Source: Bacillus albus (GTDB lineage: Bacteria > Bacillota > Bacilli > Bacillales > Bacillaceae_G). Taken from it: 64,000 bases of DNA. The translations under genes were made by a program, and so were the position numbers. Shown piece by piece: positions 1 to 8,697 of the stretch. The stretch's first letter is position 1; each line of letters starts with the position of its first letter. Where the stretch lies: positions 1 to 64,000 of the forward strand of contig NZ_MAOE01000014.1 in assembly GCF_001884185.1 (NCBI RefSeq), in the 5' to 3' direction. The notes below the pieces were generated by a model, which saw only the letters and a list, made by a program, of their open reading frames with translations, was not told the DNA's origin and made no database searches.

Positions 1-1921
1 TGTTTCCTTTTAATAATCGTAAGCCATTCAAAATGACAAGAATTGTACTTCCTTCATGCCCAATAACACCGAATGGAAGAGCTAAAAATTGCAAGAAGTT
101 TGAACAAATCAGCATTGCAATTACAGCTAGTGAAAAGATTACGTTTTGCTTTACAATACGGTTCATTCGTTTTGATAAACGGATTGCTTGGGAAAGTCGA
201 GATAATTCGTTCTTCATAAGTACAACGTCTGCAGTTTCTAAAGCTACGTCTGTTCCTTCCCCCATTGCTACACCAATGCTAGCAGTAGCGAGTGCAGGGG
301 CATCATTTATACCATCTCCGACCATTGCTACTGTCCCGTATTTTTCTTTTAGCTTTTTAATCGTTTCAACCTTTGTTTCTGGTAAGCATGATGCGTAATA
401 TTCCTTTATATTACTTTCAGAGGCAATAGCTTTTGCCGTTTCTTCATTATCTCCAGTAATCATAATGGCCTCGACACCGATGCTTTGTAATTCGCGAATA
501 GCAGCTATTGTTTCTTGGCGAAGTGTATCTTTTAAAGCGATAAGTCCAAGAATGCCATCTTCATCACTAATATAAACGACAGTTTTACCTTCCTTTTCAA
601 GTGAGGCAGAAATACCATTATGAAATGTCTTTGTTTCTTCAACGATAAAATCAGACTTACCTATTTTATAAGCCTTGTTTTCGAATATTCCTTTTAGCCC
701 AAAACCAGTTACATCTTCAACATTTTCTGGTTTTTGTAATGTAATGTCATGCGCGTGTTGCGCATATTTCACGATAGATGCAGCTAAAGGATGTGTAGAG
801 TGACTTTCAATTGCCGCTGTAATAGAAAGTACTTCTTTTTCGGTCATATTTTCTCGAACATATACATCTGTTACGGTAGGTTTTCCTTCTGTTAATGTTC
901 CTGTTTTATCAAAGGCAATCGCTTTTACAGAAGCGAGGCGTTCTAAATGTATGCCACCTTTAAAAAGAATTCCGTTTCTTGCGCCGTTAGAAATTGCAGA
1001 TAACGTTGCTGGTGTAATGGCAGCAACGAGTGCACAAGGAGATGCGACTACAAGCAAGATCATAGCGCGATAAAATGTTTCATTCCAGCTCCAATCCAGT
1101 AAGAAATGAGGAACGAACATCATAAGCGCAACAACGAGTAGTACACCTTTTACATATGTTCCTTCAAACTTTTCAATGAATAGTTGTGATGGTGATTTTT
1201 CACTTTGTGCACTTTGGACGAGACGGATAATCTTTTGGAATAATGTTTGATCGCTCGGCTTCGTAATTGTAACTTCGATAGCACCGCGTAAATTTACAGT
1301 ACCAGCAAATACTTCATCGCCATGTTTTTTTTCATTTGGGATAGGTTCACCAGTAATCGCTGCCTCATCGATATTTGTTTCACCGCTATGAATCGTACCG
1401 TCAGCAGGAACGCGTTCACCTGGCTTAATTAAAATAATGTCGTTAATTTGTAATCGTCCAACAGGAACACGTTCTTCAGTTCCATTTGAAATACGTAATG
1501 CTTCTTCAGGTTGTAGATCAAGAAGCGCTGAAATTTCCTTTTGACTTTTACTTAATGTATAAGATTCCATCGCACCGCTTAGTGCGAAGATGAAGATTAA
1601 AATCGCGCCTTCTGCCCAGTAGCCAATGAGTGCAGCACCGATAGCAGCAAAGAGCATAAGCATTTCGACATTCAGCTCTTTCTCTTCAATTGTATCTTCA
1701 ATACCTTCTTTCGCTTTTGCATATCCACCAACTATATAAGCAAGGATATAGCAAGTAATGCCTACATTCATTGCATCGTTCTTTGTGAATAACCAACCAG
1801 CTAAAATGAAAATACCAGATGCGATTGCAAATATAAGTTCATGATTTTTTTTTAATGTATCCCATAAAGAGGGATGAGAAATAGACCTTTGTACTTGTAA
1901 TGTTTTTACTTCTGAGTTCAT
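1..1921 (-). CDS. pfeT: P1B-type metal-transporting ATPase, PfeT/ZosA-like (3' end off window)
   Basis: Membrane cation-efflux ATPase, read right to left; 640 codons are visible and only the last few residues are missing. Seen: phosphorylation motif DKTGTLTEGK (Asp about 338), a transmembrane SPC metal motif (Cys about 296), the hinge motif GDGINDAP, and a C-terminal HEGST motif near residue 622. SPC plus HEG(S/G)T is the signature of the P1B-4 subgroup, which includes B. subtilis PfeT (earlier called ZosA), an Fe2+ exporter induced by peroxide. There is no N-terminal heavy-metal-binding CxxC domain. The start at 1921 has a GGAAGGAGCG-type ribosome binding site. The divergent neighbour is an EamA transporter. 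A PerR-like box lies upstream at 2051-2065. The substrate (iron, zinc or cobalt) is inferred from the subgroup only. Confidence 0.88.
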   Translation of the reverse strand, partial: MNSEVKTLQVQRSISHPSLWDTLKKNHELIFAIASGIFILAGWLFTKNDAMNVGITCYILAYIVGGYAKAKEGIEDTIEEKELNVEMLMLFAAIGAALIGYWAEGAILIFIFALSGAMESYTLSKSQKEISALLDLQPEEALRISNGTEERVPVGRLQINDIILIKPGERVPADGTIHSGETNIDEAAITGEPIPNEKKHGDEVFAGTVNLRGAIEVTITKPSDQTLFQKIIRLVQSAQSEKSPSQLFIEKFEGTYVKGVLLVVALMMFVPHFLLDWSWNETFYRAMILLVVASPCALVAAITPATLSAISNGARNGILFKGGIHLERLASVKAIAFDKTGTLTEGKPTVTDVYVRENMTEKEVLSITAAIESHSTHPLAASIVKYAQHAHDITLQKPENVEDVTGFGLKGIFENKAYKIGKSDFIVEETKTFHNGISASLEKEGKTVVYISDEDGILGLIALKDTLRQETIAAIRELQSIGVEAIMITGDNEETAKAIASESNIKEYYASCLPETKVETIKKLKEKYGTVAMVGDGINDAPALATASIGVAMGEGTDVALETADVVLMKNELSRLSQAIRLSKRMNRIVKQNVIFSLAVIAMLICSNFLQFLALPFGVIGHEGSTILVILNGLRLLKGN

Positions 1922-1991
1922 TACTACTCGCTCCTTCCAAATTCTTATTGAGAAAAATAATCAAAATCGAAACCCCTATAAAACGACGAAA

Positions 1992-2016
1992 GCTGCCATC
2001 CATAATGGATAGCAGC
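1992..2016 (-). terminator. Terminator-like hairpin in the leader of the metal ATPase gene
   Basis: In the minus-strand RNA the two 10-nt arms pair completely, with one G-U pair, around a 5-nt loop. The stem is followed by a T-rich stretch (TTTCGTCGTTTT). It lies about 70 nt upstream of the ATPase start, and no minus-strand gene precedes it. It could therefore be an attenuator or a stabilising 5' hairpin rather than the end of another transcript. Confidence 0.5.
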
Positions 2017-2050
2017 ATTTCTGTTGAATCTGATTTTAATAGTTATTATG

Positions 2051-2065
2051 TTGTAATTATTCTAT
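2051..2065. promoter_or_regulatory. Candidate PerR box upstream of the metal ATPase
   Basis: The 15-nt sequence TTGTAATTATTCTAT matches the PerR consensus TTATAATNATTATAA at 11 of 14 defined positions. It overlaps the probable -10 region of the minus-strand gene (TATACT at 2066-2071 on the complement). PerR control is established for the B. subtilis homologue; here it is inferred from the match and the position. Confidence 0.5.
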
Positions 2066-2122
2066 AGTATAGCATATGTTTTCGCTGGATGATATGTTTT
2101 TGTTTGCGTATAAACTGAAAAC

Positions 2123-2151
2123 TTGTGTTTTCTCAATTCCTTTGGTATATA
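2123..2151 (+). promoter_or_regulatory. Candidate sigma-A promoter for the EamA transporter
   Basis: TTGTGT at 2123-2128 and TATATA at 2146-2151 are separated by exactly 17 nt, about 40 nt upstream of the GTG start. Confidence 0.45.
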
Positions 2152-2191
2152 TGAATACTGTTCATAAAAAGATCGGAAAGGAAGACAACAA

Positions 2192-3142
2192 GTGAAGACA
2201 GAGAAATTTTTTACTCATCCGATTGGCGTATTTATTGCTGCAATAGTAGCAACTTTTTTATGGGGAAGCGCATTCCCATTTATTAAATTAAGTTATGCCG
2301 AACTTGGAATTCAGCCACAAGAAGTTGGAGAGCAAATATTATTTGCTGGTTATCGTTTCTTTTTATCTGGAGTCATGCTCTTATTATTTTTTAAAGTGTT
2401 AGGAAAAGATATGAGCTTCAAAAAAGGAACAGGAAAGCAATTAGTACAAATTGGTTTATTTCAAACGTTTCTTCAATATATATGTTTTTATATTGGAATG
2501 AGTTATAGTTCTGGTATTGAAGGAGCTATCATTTCAGGAACATCATCATTCTTTCAAATTTTACTTGCTCACTTTCTATATAAAGATGATGCTCTCAATA
2601 TGAGAAAAATAATTGGGGTCTCTATCGGCTTTTGTGGTGTCATTTTAGTAAATGTACCGAATGATGGTAGTTTGTCATTCGATTTCGGGATCGGTAGTTT
2701 ATTACTTCTTAGTGCAGCAATGTTGTATTCATATGGAAACATATTGGCGAAAGAAGGTAGTAAAACATTAGATGTTGGCTATATGACAGCATACCAAATG
2801 ATTTTTGGTTCTATCGGGTTATTATGTATAGGAGCTTTGCAAGTTGGAGTTATGCCATTTACATTTAGTGTACATGCAATATTTATGCTTATGTACTTAT
2901 CTTTCTTATCCGCAGCAGGATTTTGCATTTGGAATACAATTATGAAGTATAATAAGGTTGGAAAAGTATCAATGTACATGTTCTTTATACCCGTATTTGG
3001 TGTATTATTATCGAGCATAATTTTAGGAGAAGCAATTCATTCATTCGTACTATTCGGTTTAGCTTGTGTAGCTGCGGGAATTATCGTGGTGAATCGGACG
3101 CCAGCTAAGCAAAAAATAGAGCAAGAAAAACAAGTAGCATAG
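2192..3142 (+). CDS. EamA/DMT-family transporter
   Basis: A 316-residue integral membrane protein of about ten hydrophobic segments, made of two EamA halves (roughly residues 15-150 and 165-305). The typical 'FLWGSAFPFIK' sequence is in helix 1 and an 'ILGEAIHSF' segment is near the end, as in drug/metabolite transporters. GTG start, supported by GGAAAGGA about 9 nt upstream. It is monocistronic and followed by a short AACAGTACTGTT hairpin with a T run at 3171-3191. The family exports amino acids, nucleosides or drugs; no substrate can be assigned. Confidence 0.88.
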   Translation: MKTEKFFTHPIGVFIAAIVATFLWGSAFPFIKLSYAELGIQPQEVGEQILFAGYRFFLSGVMLLLFFKVLGKDMSFKKGTGKQLVQIGLFQTFLQYICFYIGMSYSSGIEGAIISGTSSFFQILLAHFLYKDDALNMRKIIGVSIGFCGVILVNVPNDGSLSFDFGIGSLLLLSAAMLYSYGNILAKEGSKTLDVGYMTAYQMIFGSIGLLCIGALQVGVMPFTFSVHAIFMLMYLSFLSAAGFCIWNTIMKYNKVGKVSMYMFFIPVFGVLLSSIILGEAIHSFVLFGLACVAAGIIVVNRTPAKQKIEQEKQVA

Positions 3143-3170
3143 ACAACGAGAAAACGATTACAATGGAAGA

Positions 3171-3191
3171 ACAGTACTGTTCTTCTTTTTT
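3171..3191 (+). terminator. Short intrinsic terminator after the EamA gene
   Basis: AGAACAGTACTGTTCT palindrome followed by TCTTTTTTT. Confidence 0.6.
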
Positions 3192-3264
3192 TATGTAGAA
3201 AAAGGATAATAGACTAGGTGTAACGAAAAAGGATACAAAAAGCATTTATTGAGGAGAACATGTT

Positions 3265-3945
3265 ATGAATCTACTTTACATGGTGTTAATCGGACAAATC
3301 ATTCTTTTTTTAATTGGTGCAATGTACGCGGTAGGACAGACAAAAAAGACAAGAAAGAATATGCCGTTACCGCTAGCGGTGCGTCTTATTCTTAGTTTTT
3401 CGTTAACAGCAAGTGCAATTTCGATATGGTTACAAGATCCATCAGTGGAGTATAGTACGTGGGTTGCACTAGGTATGACGTTATCAACTGTAGGAGATTT
3501 ATTTATGGCAGGTTTGATTCCAATTGGTCACAGGTTAATTGGAGGGATGGTTACTTTTGCGCTTGCGCATTGTTTTTACGTAAAAGCATTTTTGCAAACA
3601 GGCATTTCATGGAATGGTTTTTGGATTGGTTTACTCGTATACGGACTCTTTCTCATTATAGGTTGGTTCTTCTTTATCCGAAATGAGAAACAAGATAAAT
3701 TGTTTACGATAGGAGCTTTAATTTACGGACTGTGGGTTGGAGGAATGGCTTGCTTTGCGTTCGCCTTATACTATGAGAATACAGGAATATGGTGGATACC
3801 AGCTTTTGGTGGCTTACTATTTGTCATTTCTGATTTTATTATAGGCGTGACAGATATTGGAGGGCGCAAATTAAAGTATGAGCCACTTTGGATTTGGTTT
3901 ACATATGTAGCGGCTCAAATGTGTATTGTATATGTGGGAATATAA
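3265..3945 (+). CDS. YhhN/TMEM86 family membrane protein (lysoplasmalogenase-like)
   Basis: A 226-residue polytopic membrane protein with about eight hydrophobic segments. The central 'STVGDLFMAGL' followed by 'FALAHCFYVKAF' matches the acidic/His motif region of the YhhN family, which includes mammalian lysoplasmalogenase TMEM86B. The start at 3265 has GAGGAG 9 nt upstream. It stands alone between two terminators. Bacterial members are mostly uncharacterised, so an enzymatic role on lyso-ether lipids is only a family-level inference. Confidence 0.75.
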   Translation: MNLLYMVLIGQIILFLIGAMYAVGQTKKTRKNMPLPLAVRLILSFSLTASAISIWLQDPSVEYSTWVALGMTLSTVGDLFMAGLIPIGHRLIGGMVTFALAHCFYVKAFLQTGISWNGFWIGLLVYGLFLIIGWFFFIRNEKQDKLFTIGALIYGLWVGGMACFAFALYYENTGIWWIPAFGGLLFVISDFIIGVTDIGGRKLKYEPLWIWFTYVAAQMCIVYVGI

Positions 3946-3994
3946 AAAGATACTCTTGGAATAGTGGATAGAATATTTGAAGAGTATCTTTTTT
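3946..3994 (+). terminator. Intrinsic terminator after the YhhN gene
   Basis: AAAGATACTCTT pairs with AAGAGTATCTTTTTT across a roughly 23-nt loop. Confidence 0.75.
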
Positions 3995-4274
3995 ACTATT
4001 TTCCTCCAGCCGAATTTTGAGAAGGTAGTTTTACTGTCCACAAATAGTAAAATAAATATAGAGTATAGTATTTAAAATAGGAAATTTATAAAAGTCCTAT
4101 TGGTTCAACTAATAATCAGTGGGGGATGAAGAAAACCCCCACTGATTAAAGTTTCACTTTACGAGGAGAGTTATTTTTAAGTTTGTAATATTGCGATTTT
4201 ATAATTCAGAATTTTGTGGAAATCATACAGTTGTAGTCCTTATAATAAAAGTAAAAAGATGATGAGATGGTGGA
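3995..4274. other. Intergenic region with a hairpin repeat
   Basis: Together with the terminator before it, this stretch separates the YhhN gene from signal peptidase I. It contains the repeat described at 4114-4160. No supportable ORF was seen. 'TTGTAGTCCTTATAATAAAAG' near 4230 carries a possible -10 (TATAAT at 4241-4246) for the next gene. Confidence 0.5.
4114..4160. repeat. Dispersed hairpin repeat, copy 1
   Basis: Perfect 12-nt arms AATCAGTGGGGG (4114-4125) and CCCCCACTGATT (4136-4147), followed by AAAGTTTCACTTT. The CCACTGATT(A/C)AAGTTTCA core recurs at about 9186-9210 (inverted) and 20037-20057, so this is a dispersed intergenic element. It resembles the small hairpin repeats scattered through B. 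cereus-group genomes; no named class is assigned. Confidence 0.6.
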
Positions 4275-4811
4275 ATGATGCAAAAGAAAAAACGTTTGCG
4301 TGAATTCTTTGGAACAATTGCAATTGCATGTTTGTTGGTATTTTTAGCGAAAATTTTTGTGTTTTTTCCTACGACTGTAAAAGGAGCGTCCATGAAGCCA
4401 ACGTTGCAAGATGGGGATAAGGTGATTGTAAATAAGTTGGCAAAGCAATTTGAAAGTTATGGGAGAGAAGATATTATTGTTGTAAAGACGGATAATTTTT
4501 ATGTGAAAAGGATTATTGGTTTGCCTGGCGATGTCATTGAGGTGAGAAACGATCAATTATATGTGAATCATGAAGTGATAGAGGAAGCGTATTTGTATAG
4601 TAATAGAAAACAAGCTGAAAAAAAACTTATGAATTTAACAGAGGACTTTGGACCGATTACTGTTCCTAAAAATAAGATTTTTGTTATGGGAGATAATCGC
4701 TTAATAAGCAGAGATAGTAGAAATGGTTTAGGGCTCATTGATAAAGCTGATGTATTAGGAGAATTAGCGGCAATTTATTATCCATTTGAACATATGAAAA
4801 TAATAAATTAA
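4275..4811 (+). CDS. lepB: Type I signal peptidase
   Basis: A 178-residue membrane-anchored serine protease that removes signal peptides from exported proteins. One N-terminal transmembrane anchor (about residues 12-31) is followed by the extracytoplasmic catalytic domain. Box B 'GASMKPTLQDGD' carries the nucleophile Ser39, box D 'YVKRIIGLPGD' carries the general base Lys78, and box E is 'VMGDNRLISRDSRNGLG'. The length is typical of Gram-positive S26A enzymes such as SipS. The start is one of two adjacent ATGs (4275 or 4278). It is monocistronic with its own terminator; Bacillus genomes usually carry several paralogues. Confidence 0.95.
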   Translation: MMQKKKRLREFFGTIAIACLLVFLAKIFVFFPTTVKGASMKPTLQDGDKVIVNKLAKQFESYGREDIIVVKTDNFYVKRIIGLPGDVIEVRNDQLYVNHEVIEEAYLYSNRKQAEKKLMNLTEDFGPITVPKNKIFVMGDNRLISRDSRNGLGLIDKADVLGELAAIYYPFEHMKIIN

Positions 4812-4814
4812 CGT

Positions 4815-4850
4815 AAAAAACCAAGCAAATTTCAGTTTGCTTGGTTTTTT
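4815..4850. terminator. Bidirectional terminator between lepB and the TPR/dynamin-like gene
   Basis: AAAAAACCAAGCAAA pairs with TTTGCTTGGTTTTTT. The runs of A and T on both sides serve the two convergent genes. Confidence 0.85.
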
Positions 4851-4853
4851 CTG

Positions 4854-7616
4854 TTAAATCGTAGGAGACTCATTAAATTCATAGACGTTTTCATTGTTTT
4901 TGTTCGTACTTAAAACGAATTTGTGCTGCAATAGTTGTAGTTTAAAGAATGCTAACGGATCGTGGTAAGTTTCTGGGTTGCTTCTTAACGTTGCTAATGT
5001 TTGCTCGTCTTCTTGTATTTCAAGTTGGGCGGCTTCTACATTTTGTTTCAATATACTAAGTGGATCTTTAAAGAACATCATGATATCTCGTTCTAATGCA
5101 CCTTCAAATACTTCAAATTGAAGGAAGAATTGTTTTGAGATTGTTTGAGCAATTTCCGTATAATCTTCCGTTTCAATATATTGTTTATATTTGTTTGCGA
5201 GCATAGATTGATTTTTTTGCATGTTACCAAATAGTTTTCCCGCACTCTTTAAGAAAAATTGTGTCGGTGTAAAGCGTAATAAAATATTGATGTTCGATAC
5301 TGTAATTCTATTTGTCATACGTACAACATCTCGATTCCAATCATCTAGTAATTTGAAATCGCAAGGGAGTTTCATACGTTCTTCTTTATATAATTTATTA
5401 AACGTTTCACTCATTTCATCTAAATAAGATTGAGCTTGAATAAATTCATTATGCGCTGTTTCAATCCACTCTTGAATAAATCCAGTAAATTTAGGAAGAA
5501 GCACTTGCTGTACATGTTTTTGAATTCGTTCGTTCATCGCAGCATTTAATTCTTCATGAACTAATTTGAAGTCACTATCTTCTTGAACAAGGTCAGAACA
5601 GCTCTGCAATAATTCAGGAATTTGAGAATGGATGTCTCGTGTGATTTCTTCTTTCGTTAAAAGATAAGATTCTGTAATAGAACGAATTTTATCTTTTTCA
5701 AGAGCAGTAAGATTGTTAATAAATCCGTTTAGTTTTACTGAGATATGTTTATTCCAGCGTACTGATTTCACTAATGTGTTTTCTAATTCCACACGTTCAT
5801 TTACAAGGTATGCGATTGTCTTTTGAGTAAACCATATTAGTTTTTCTATACGTTCTTGTTCTATGTCGCGTCCTGCTAGATTAGAAAGAATAGACTCTGT
5901 AACATCTCCAAGTTGCTGGCTACTCTCTTGTGAAGGAGAGTATGGGAAGAACTGCGCATTTGGGAAATGGATTTTCATCTTACTCATTAGTTTTTCATTA
6001 TTGTCCGCACTATTTGTGTGTAATACGAAATGGATTTGTAAGTTTGGTACTTGTTCACGTAAATAAAGTAATGTATCAAGCTCTTCACCGTGTAATGGTG
6101 AAGCTGAATTTAATACGTAAATAAGGCTATCTGCTGCTTGTAAGTATTCAAAGTATGAGCTGTTTTTATCCACTTGTCCTTGAACAGATGGCGTAACAAG
6201 AAATGCAAACTTATTTTTTCTTAAAAATCTACTTGGTAATTTAATTTCTATACATTTTTTCTCAAGCTCTGATTCGGAAGGCGTAGCCATTATTTGATGG
6301 AATTCATCAAAATTCGGTATATTGTGTACATCTAACGCAGTGAATTCTGTTATTTCAGTTTGGCTATCATCTTTAAATAGAATAGGAGTTGTTACAGTCT
6401 CAGTTAAGATGTTCTCTCCTAATATTGAATTTACGAATGATGATTTATCATGGTCACTAGTTCCTGCTATTAGCAATTGTGTAACATTTAAATCACATAG
6501 TTCATGAACGAGTAACGTAAATTGATGACTTAAATCTACATCATTTTTTTCAGCCCATACAGCAATTGTTTCGAATAAATGAGAAACGGTTTCCATATTT
6601 ACATTTGTTTCAGCTGTTGAATTAGAGAGGAGGGCTCCCGCACTTTTTACGAGTAATGACTCTAACGTTGTAGGTGAAACTTCATTCCACGCTAACACTG
6701 CAGCAGAGACAAATAAGGCATCTTTTGCTTTCGTTAAACTAAACCAATTTGTTAATAAATCAGGTACAAGACCTTGCATTTCATGCATGAAATGTTCACC
6801 AGTAATTAATTCAAAGTACGTATCTTGGTAGCGTTCAACAATTTCATGCCAATCGTCATTGTTGTCTGTTTCAATATGTAAGAATAAATGGTTTATTGTT
6901 TGAATCCAAGATAGATGTAATGTTTCATTTTGATAGCTGTTCCAAAGAGCAATAACAAGTTCTTTGAATTGGACTTGATCAATTGTATATAGAGCTTTTA
7001 AAGATTCATAGAAATATTCTGGTTTAATTTGTTTCGTAAATCCTTGATTCACATAATTGATTAAAGTGTCGAACCAGTGTAATGATTTTGTTCGAATTCC
7101 TTCTTGAACGGCAAGTTCAATGGCATTATTCCAATCTGCTTGTTTTTCATAGAATGAGCGAGCAATGGAAGTAATATTTGGATAGTCGGGTTGGAATGCA
7201 ACAGCCTCACTAATCGTCTTAAATGCTAGACCTAAACGATCTTGTTCGATGTAAAGAGAAAGAAGTTGTAAGGAAACTTCCATTGTAAGAGTTGTATCTT
7301 CCGTTTGGATAGATTGATATATTTCTTCTGCCTTTGGCAAGAATCCTAGTTCAAAATAAGAATCTGCAATATTTTTGGTTGCCCAAAGTGCAAGTTCGTT
7401 ATTTACTTTCTCCCATTTAAATATTGCTGCTTCAAAGTCTTTATTTTGGTAATAAAATTCACCTTGAGCAAAGCGGATATTAGAAATATTGGAGAATTCA
7501 TTGGTAGATTCATTTATATATGCTTCACCGAGTACTTCTGATACTGGAGTAGAAGTTTCTTCTGTTAAAAATGTTTTATAATAAACTTTTTGGATAAATT
7601 GATTTTCAATGGTCAT
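4854..7616 (-). CDS. Large TPR protein with a degenerate dynamin-like GTPase domain
   Basis: A 920-residue soluble protein. The N-terminal ~350 residues are helical, TPR-like repeats (for example 'FEAAIFKWEKVNNELALWATKNIADSYFE' region, residues 60-130). A dynamin-type G domain follows from about residue 380, then long coiled helices (about 590-900) resembling a stalk. The P-loop is GTSDHDKS at 385-392, with Asp where Gly normally precedes the Lys. The G3 site reads LVTPSVQG (about 473-480) instead of DTPG, and no N/TKxD motif is clear. GTP hydrolysis may therefore be lost. A hydrophobic stretch 'NINILLRFTPTQFFL' near 745 could touch membrane. The start at 7616 has a GGGGGAACG-type site. It is monocistronic; its role is unknown, possibly membrane remodelling or scaffolding. 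Confidence 0.7.
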   Translation of the reverse strand: MTIENQFIQKVYYKTFLTEETSTPVSEVLGEAYINESTNEFSNISNIRFAQGEFYYQNKDFEAAIFKWEKVNNELALWATKNIADSYFELGFLPKAEEIYQSIQTEDTTLTMEVSLQLLSLYIEQDRLGLAFKTISEAVAFQPDYPNITSIARSFYEKQADWNNAIELAVQEGIRTKSLHWFDTLINYVNQGFTKQIKPEYFYESLKALYTIDQVQFKELVIALWNSYQNETLHLSWIQTINHLFLHIETDNNDDWHEIVERYQDTYFELITGEHFMHEMQGLVPDLLTNWFSLTKAKDALFVSAAVLAWNEVSPTTLESLLVKSAGALLSNSTAETNVNMETVSHLFETIAVWAEKNDVDLSHQFTLLVHELCDLNVTQLLIAGTSDHDKSSFVNSILGENILTETVTTPILFKDDSQTEITEFTALDVHNIPNFDEFHQIMATPSESELEKKCIEIKLPSRFLRKNKFAFLVTPSVQGQVDKNSSYFEYLQAADSLIYVLNSASPLHGEELDTLLYLREQVPNLQIHFVLHTNSADNNEKLMSKMKIHFPNAQFFPYSPSQESSQQLGDVTESILSNLAGRDIEQERIEKLIWFTQKTIAYLVNERVELENTLVKSVRWNKHISVKLNGFINNLTALEKDKIRSITESYLLTKEEITRDIHSQIPELLQSCSDLVQEDSDFKLVHEELNAAMNERIQKHVQQVLLPKFTGFIQEWIETAHNEFIQAQSYLDEMSETFNKLYKEERMKLPCDFKLLDDWNRDVVRMTNRITVSNINILLRFTPTQFFLKSAGKLFGNMQKNQSMLANKYKQYIETEDYTEIAQTISKQFFLQFEVFEGALERDIMMFFKDPLSILKQNVEAAQLEIQEDEQTLATLRSNPETYHDPLAFFKLQLLQHKFVLSTNKNNENVYEFNESPTI

Positions 7617-8090
7617 GTTCGTTCCCCCTGTATAATTTAGAAAAATGATGTTGTATGTAAAGGGTGCATGTTCTTTTAATAGGTAGAAGTTGCATTATAT
7701 CGACCAAACTATGTTTTTGCTAGGTATATCATTTTTCCTGAGAGTTAAACCGTTGCGAAAAGTAACTTTCCTTTATTGTAACAAAAAAACAAGCATATGA
7801 ATTTTTATTTTTTAATCCTGCTATTTGTGGATAGTAAGACTAGCACTTTAAAAATCGGTAAATACAAGGGAAGTGGGTGAAGGATGGGCGCATGATTGAT
7901 GTGTGCTAAAGATTAGTGAGAATGAATAAATCTCTACTGATTAATTGTTTACTTTCGTCCCGCTAAAGGAATGGATAGAAGTAGAGTTCATTATAAAAAC
8001 AATGTATAGTGAATATGTATACCATGTTTGTCTAAAAGATAGAAAGGGCACAATGTGGAATAACGATCGTGCATAGGATGTGTCTTCCGA
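7617..8090. other. Intergenic region between divergent TPR/dynamin-like and DedA genes
   Basis: 474 nt with no ORF bearing a plausible start site. It contains the promoters of both flanking genes, which I cannot place with certainty. Around 7915-7945 it holds 'GTGAGAATGAATAA' and 'CTACTGATTAATTG', which look like decayed pieces of the hairpin repeats found at 4114 and 42753. Confidence 0.4.
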
Positions 8091-8687
8091 ATGGAACAAC
8101 ATATTGGCGAGTTAATCGCACATTATGGGTATTTTGGAATTATTATAGCTTTAGCTGGCGGGATTGTTGGATTACCAATACCAGACGAGTTTTTATTGAC
8201 CTTCGTTGGTTATAACGTTTCAAAAGGCGTTATGTCAGGATCTGCTGCGTTTTTAAGTGGGATGGCTGGTGCGATGTTAGGTATTACATTAAGCTATATA
8301 TTAGGTTTAAAACTTGGACTTCCTGTTTTAAAAAAATATGGGCCGAAGATTAGAATTAAAGAACATCACATTGAAAAAACACATATTTTATTTGAAAAAT
8401 ATGGCCCATTTCTTTTAATAATTGGTTACTTTATCCCAGGAGTACGCCATTTAACAGCGTATTTTGCTGGGATGTCGAATTTAACACTTTGGCGTTTTTG
8501 TTTGTACGCTTACGGTGGTGCGTTTATTTGGATCAGTGTTTTTATTGGGCTTGGCTGGAAGTTAGGAGAGAAGTGGCGTTTCGTTGAGTATAGTTTGCAT
8601 CATTATGGAATATGGATTATATCCATTTCAGTAGTTGTTACATGTGTCGTATGGTTTTACATAAAGAAAAAGAAAAACCGCGAGTAG
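8091..8687 (+). CDS. DedA family membrane protein
   Basis: A 198-residue polytopic membrane protein of the DedA/SNARE-associated superfamily, linked in other bacteria to membrane-potential maintenance and undecaprenyl-phosphate or phospholipid translocation. Family hallmarks are 'GGIVGLPIPDEFLLTFVGY' near residues 22-40, 'FEKYGPFLLIIGYFIPGVRHLTAYFAG' spread over about 100-126, and a final transmembrane helix followed by KKKKNRE. The ribosome binding site before 8091 is poor (only AGGATG about 10 nt upstream), and no better in-frame start was found. It ends inside a shared terminator and is convergent with the half-size EamA gene. Confidence 0.9.
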   Translation: MEQHIGELIAHYGYFGIIIALAGGIVGLPIPDEFLLTFVGYNVSKGVMSGSAAFLSGMAGAMLGITLSYILGLKLGLPVLKKYGPKIRIKEHHIEKTHILFEKYGPFLLIIGYFIPGVRHLTAYFAGMSNLTLWRFCLYAYGGAFIWISVFIGLGWKLGEKWRFVEYSLHHYGIWIISISVVVTCVVWFYIKKKKNRE

Positions 8688-8697
8688 CGGTTTTTTT
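8673..8697. terminator. Terminator overlapping the stop codons of DedA and EamA genes
   Basis: AAAAACCGC-gagta-GCGGTTTTTTT. The DedA stop codon lies in the loop and the convergent EamA stop codon overlaps the T tract. Confidence 0.8.

Noticed and set aside
5221-5427. Plus-strand ORFs inside the TPR/dynamin-like gene (also 5863-6124 and 6322-6507)
   Set aside because: They are frames opposite a long well-behaved coding region, with no start sites or homology-like features.
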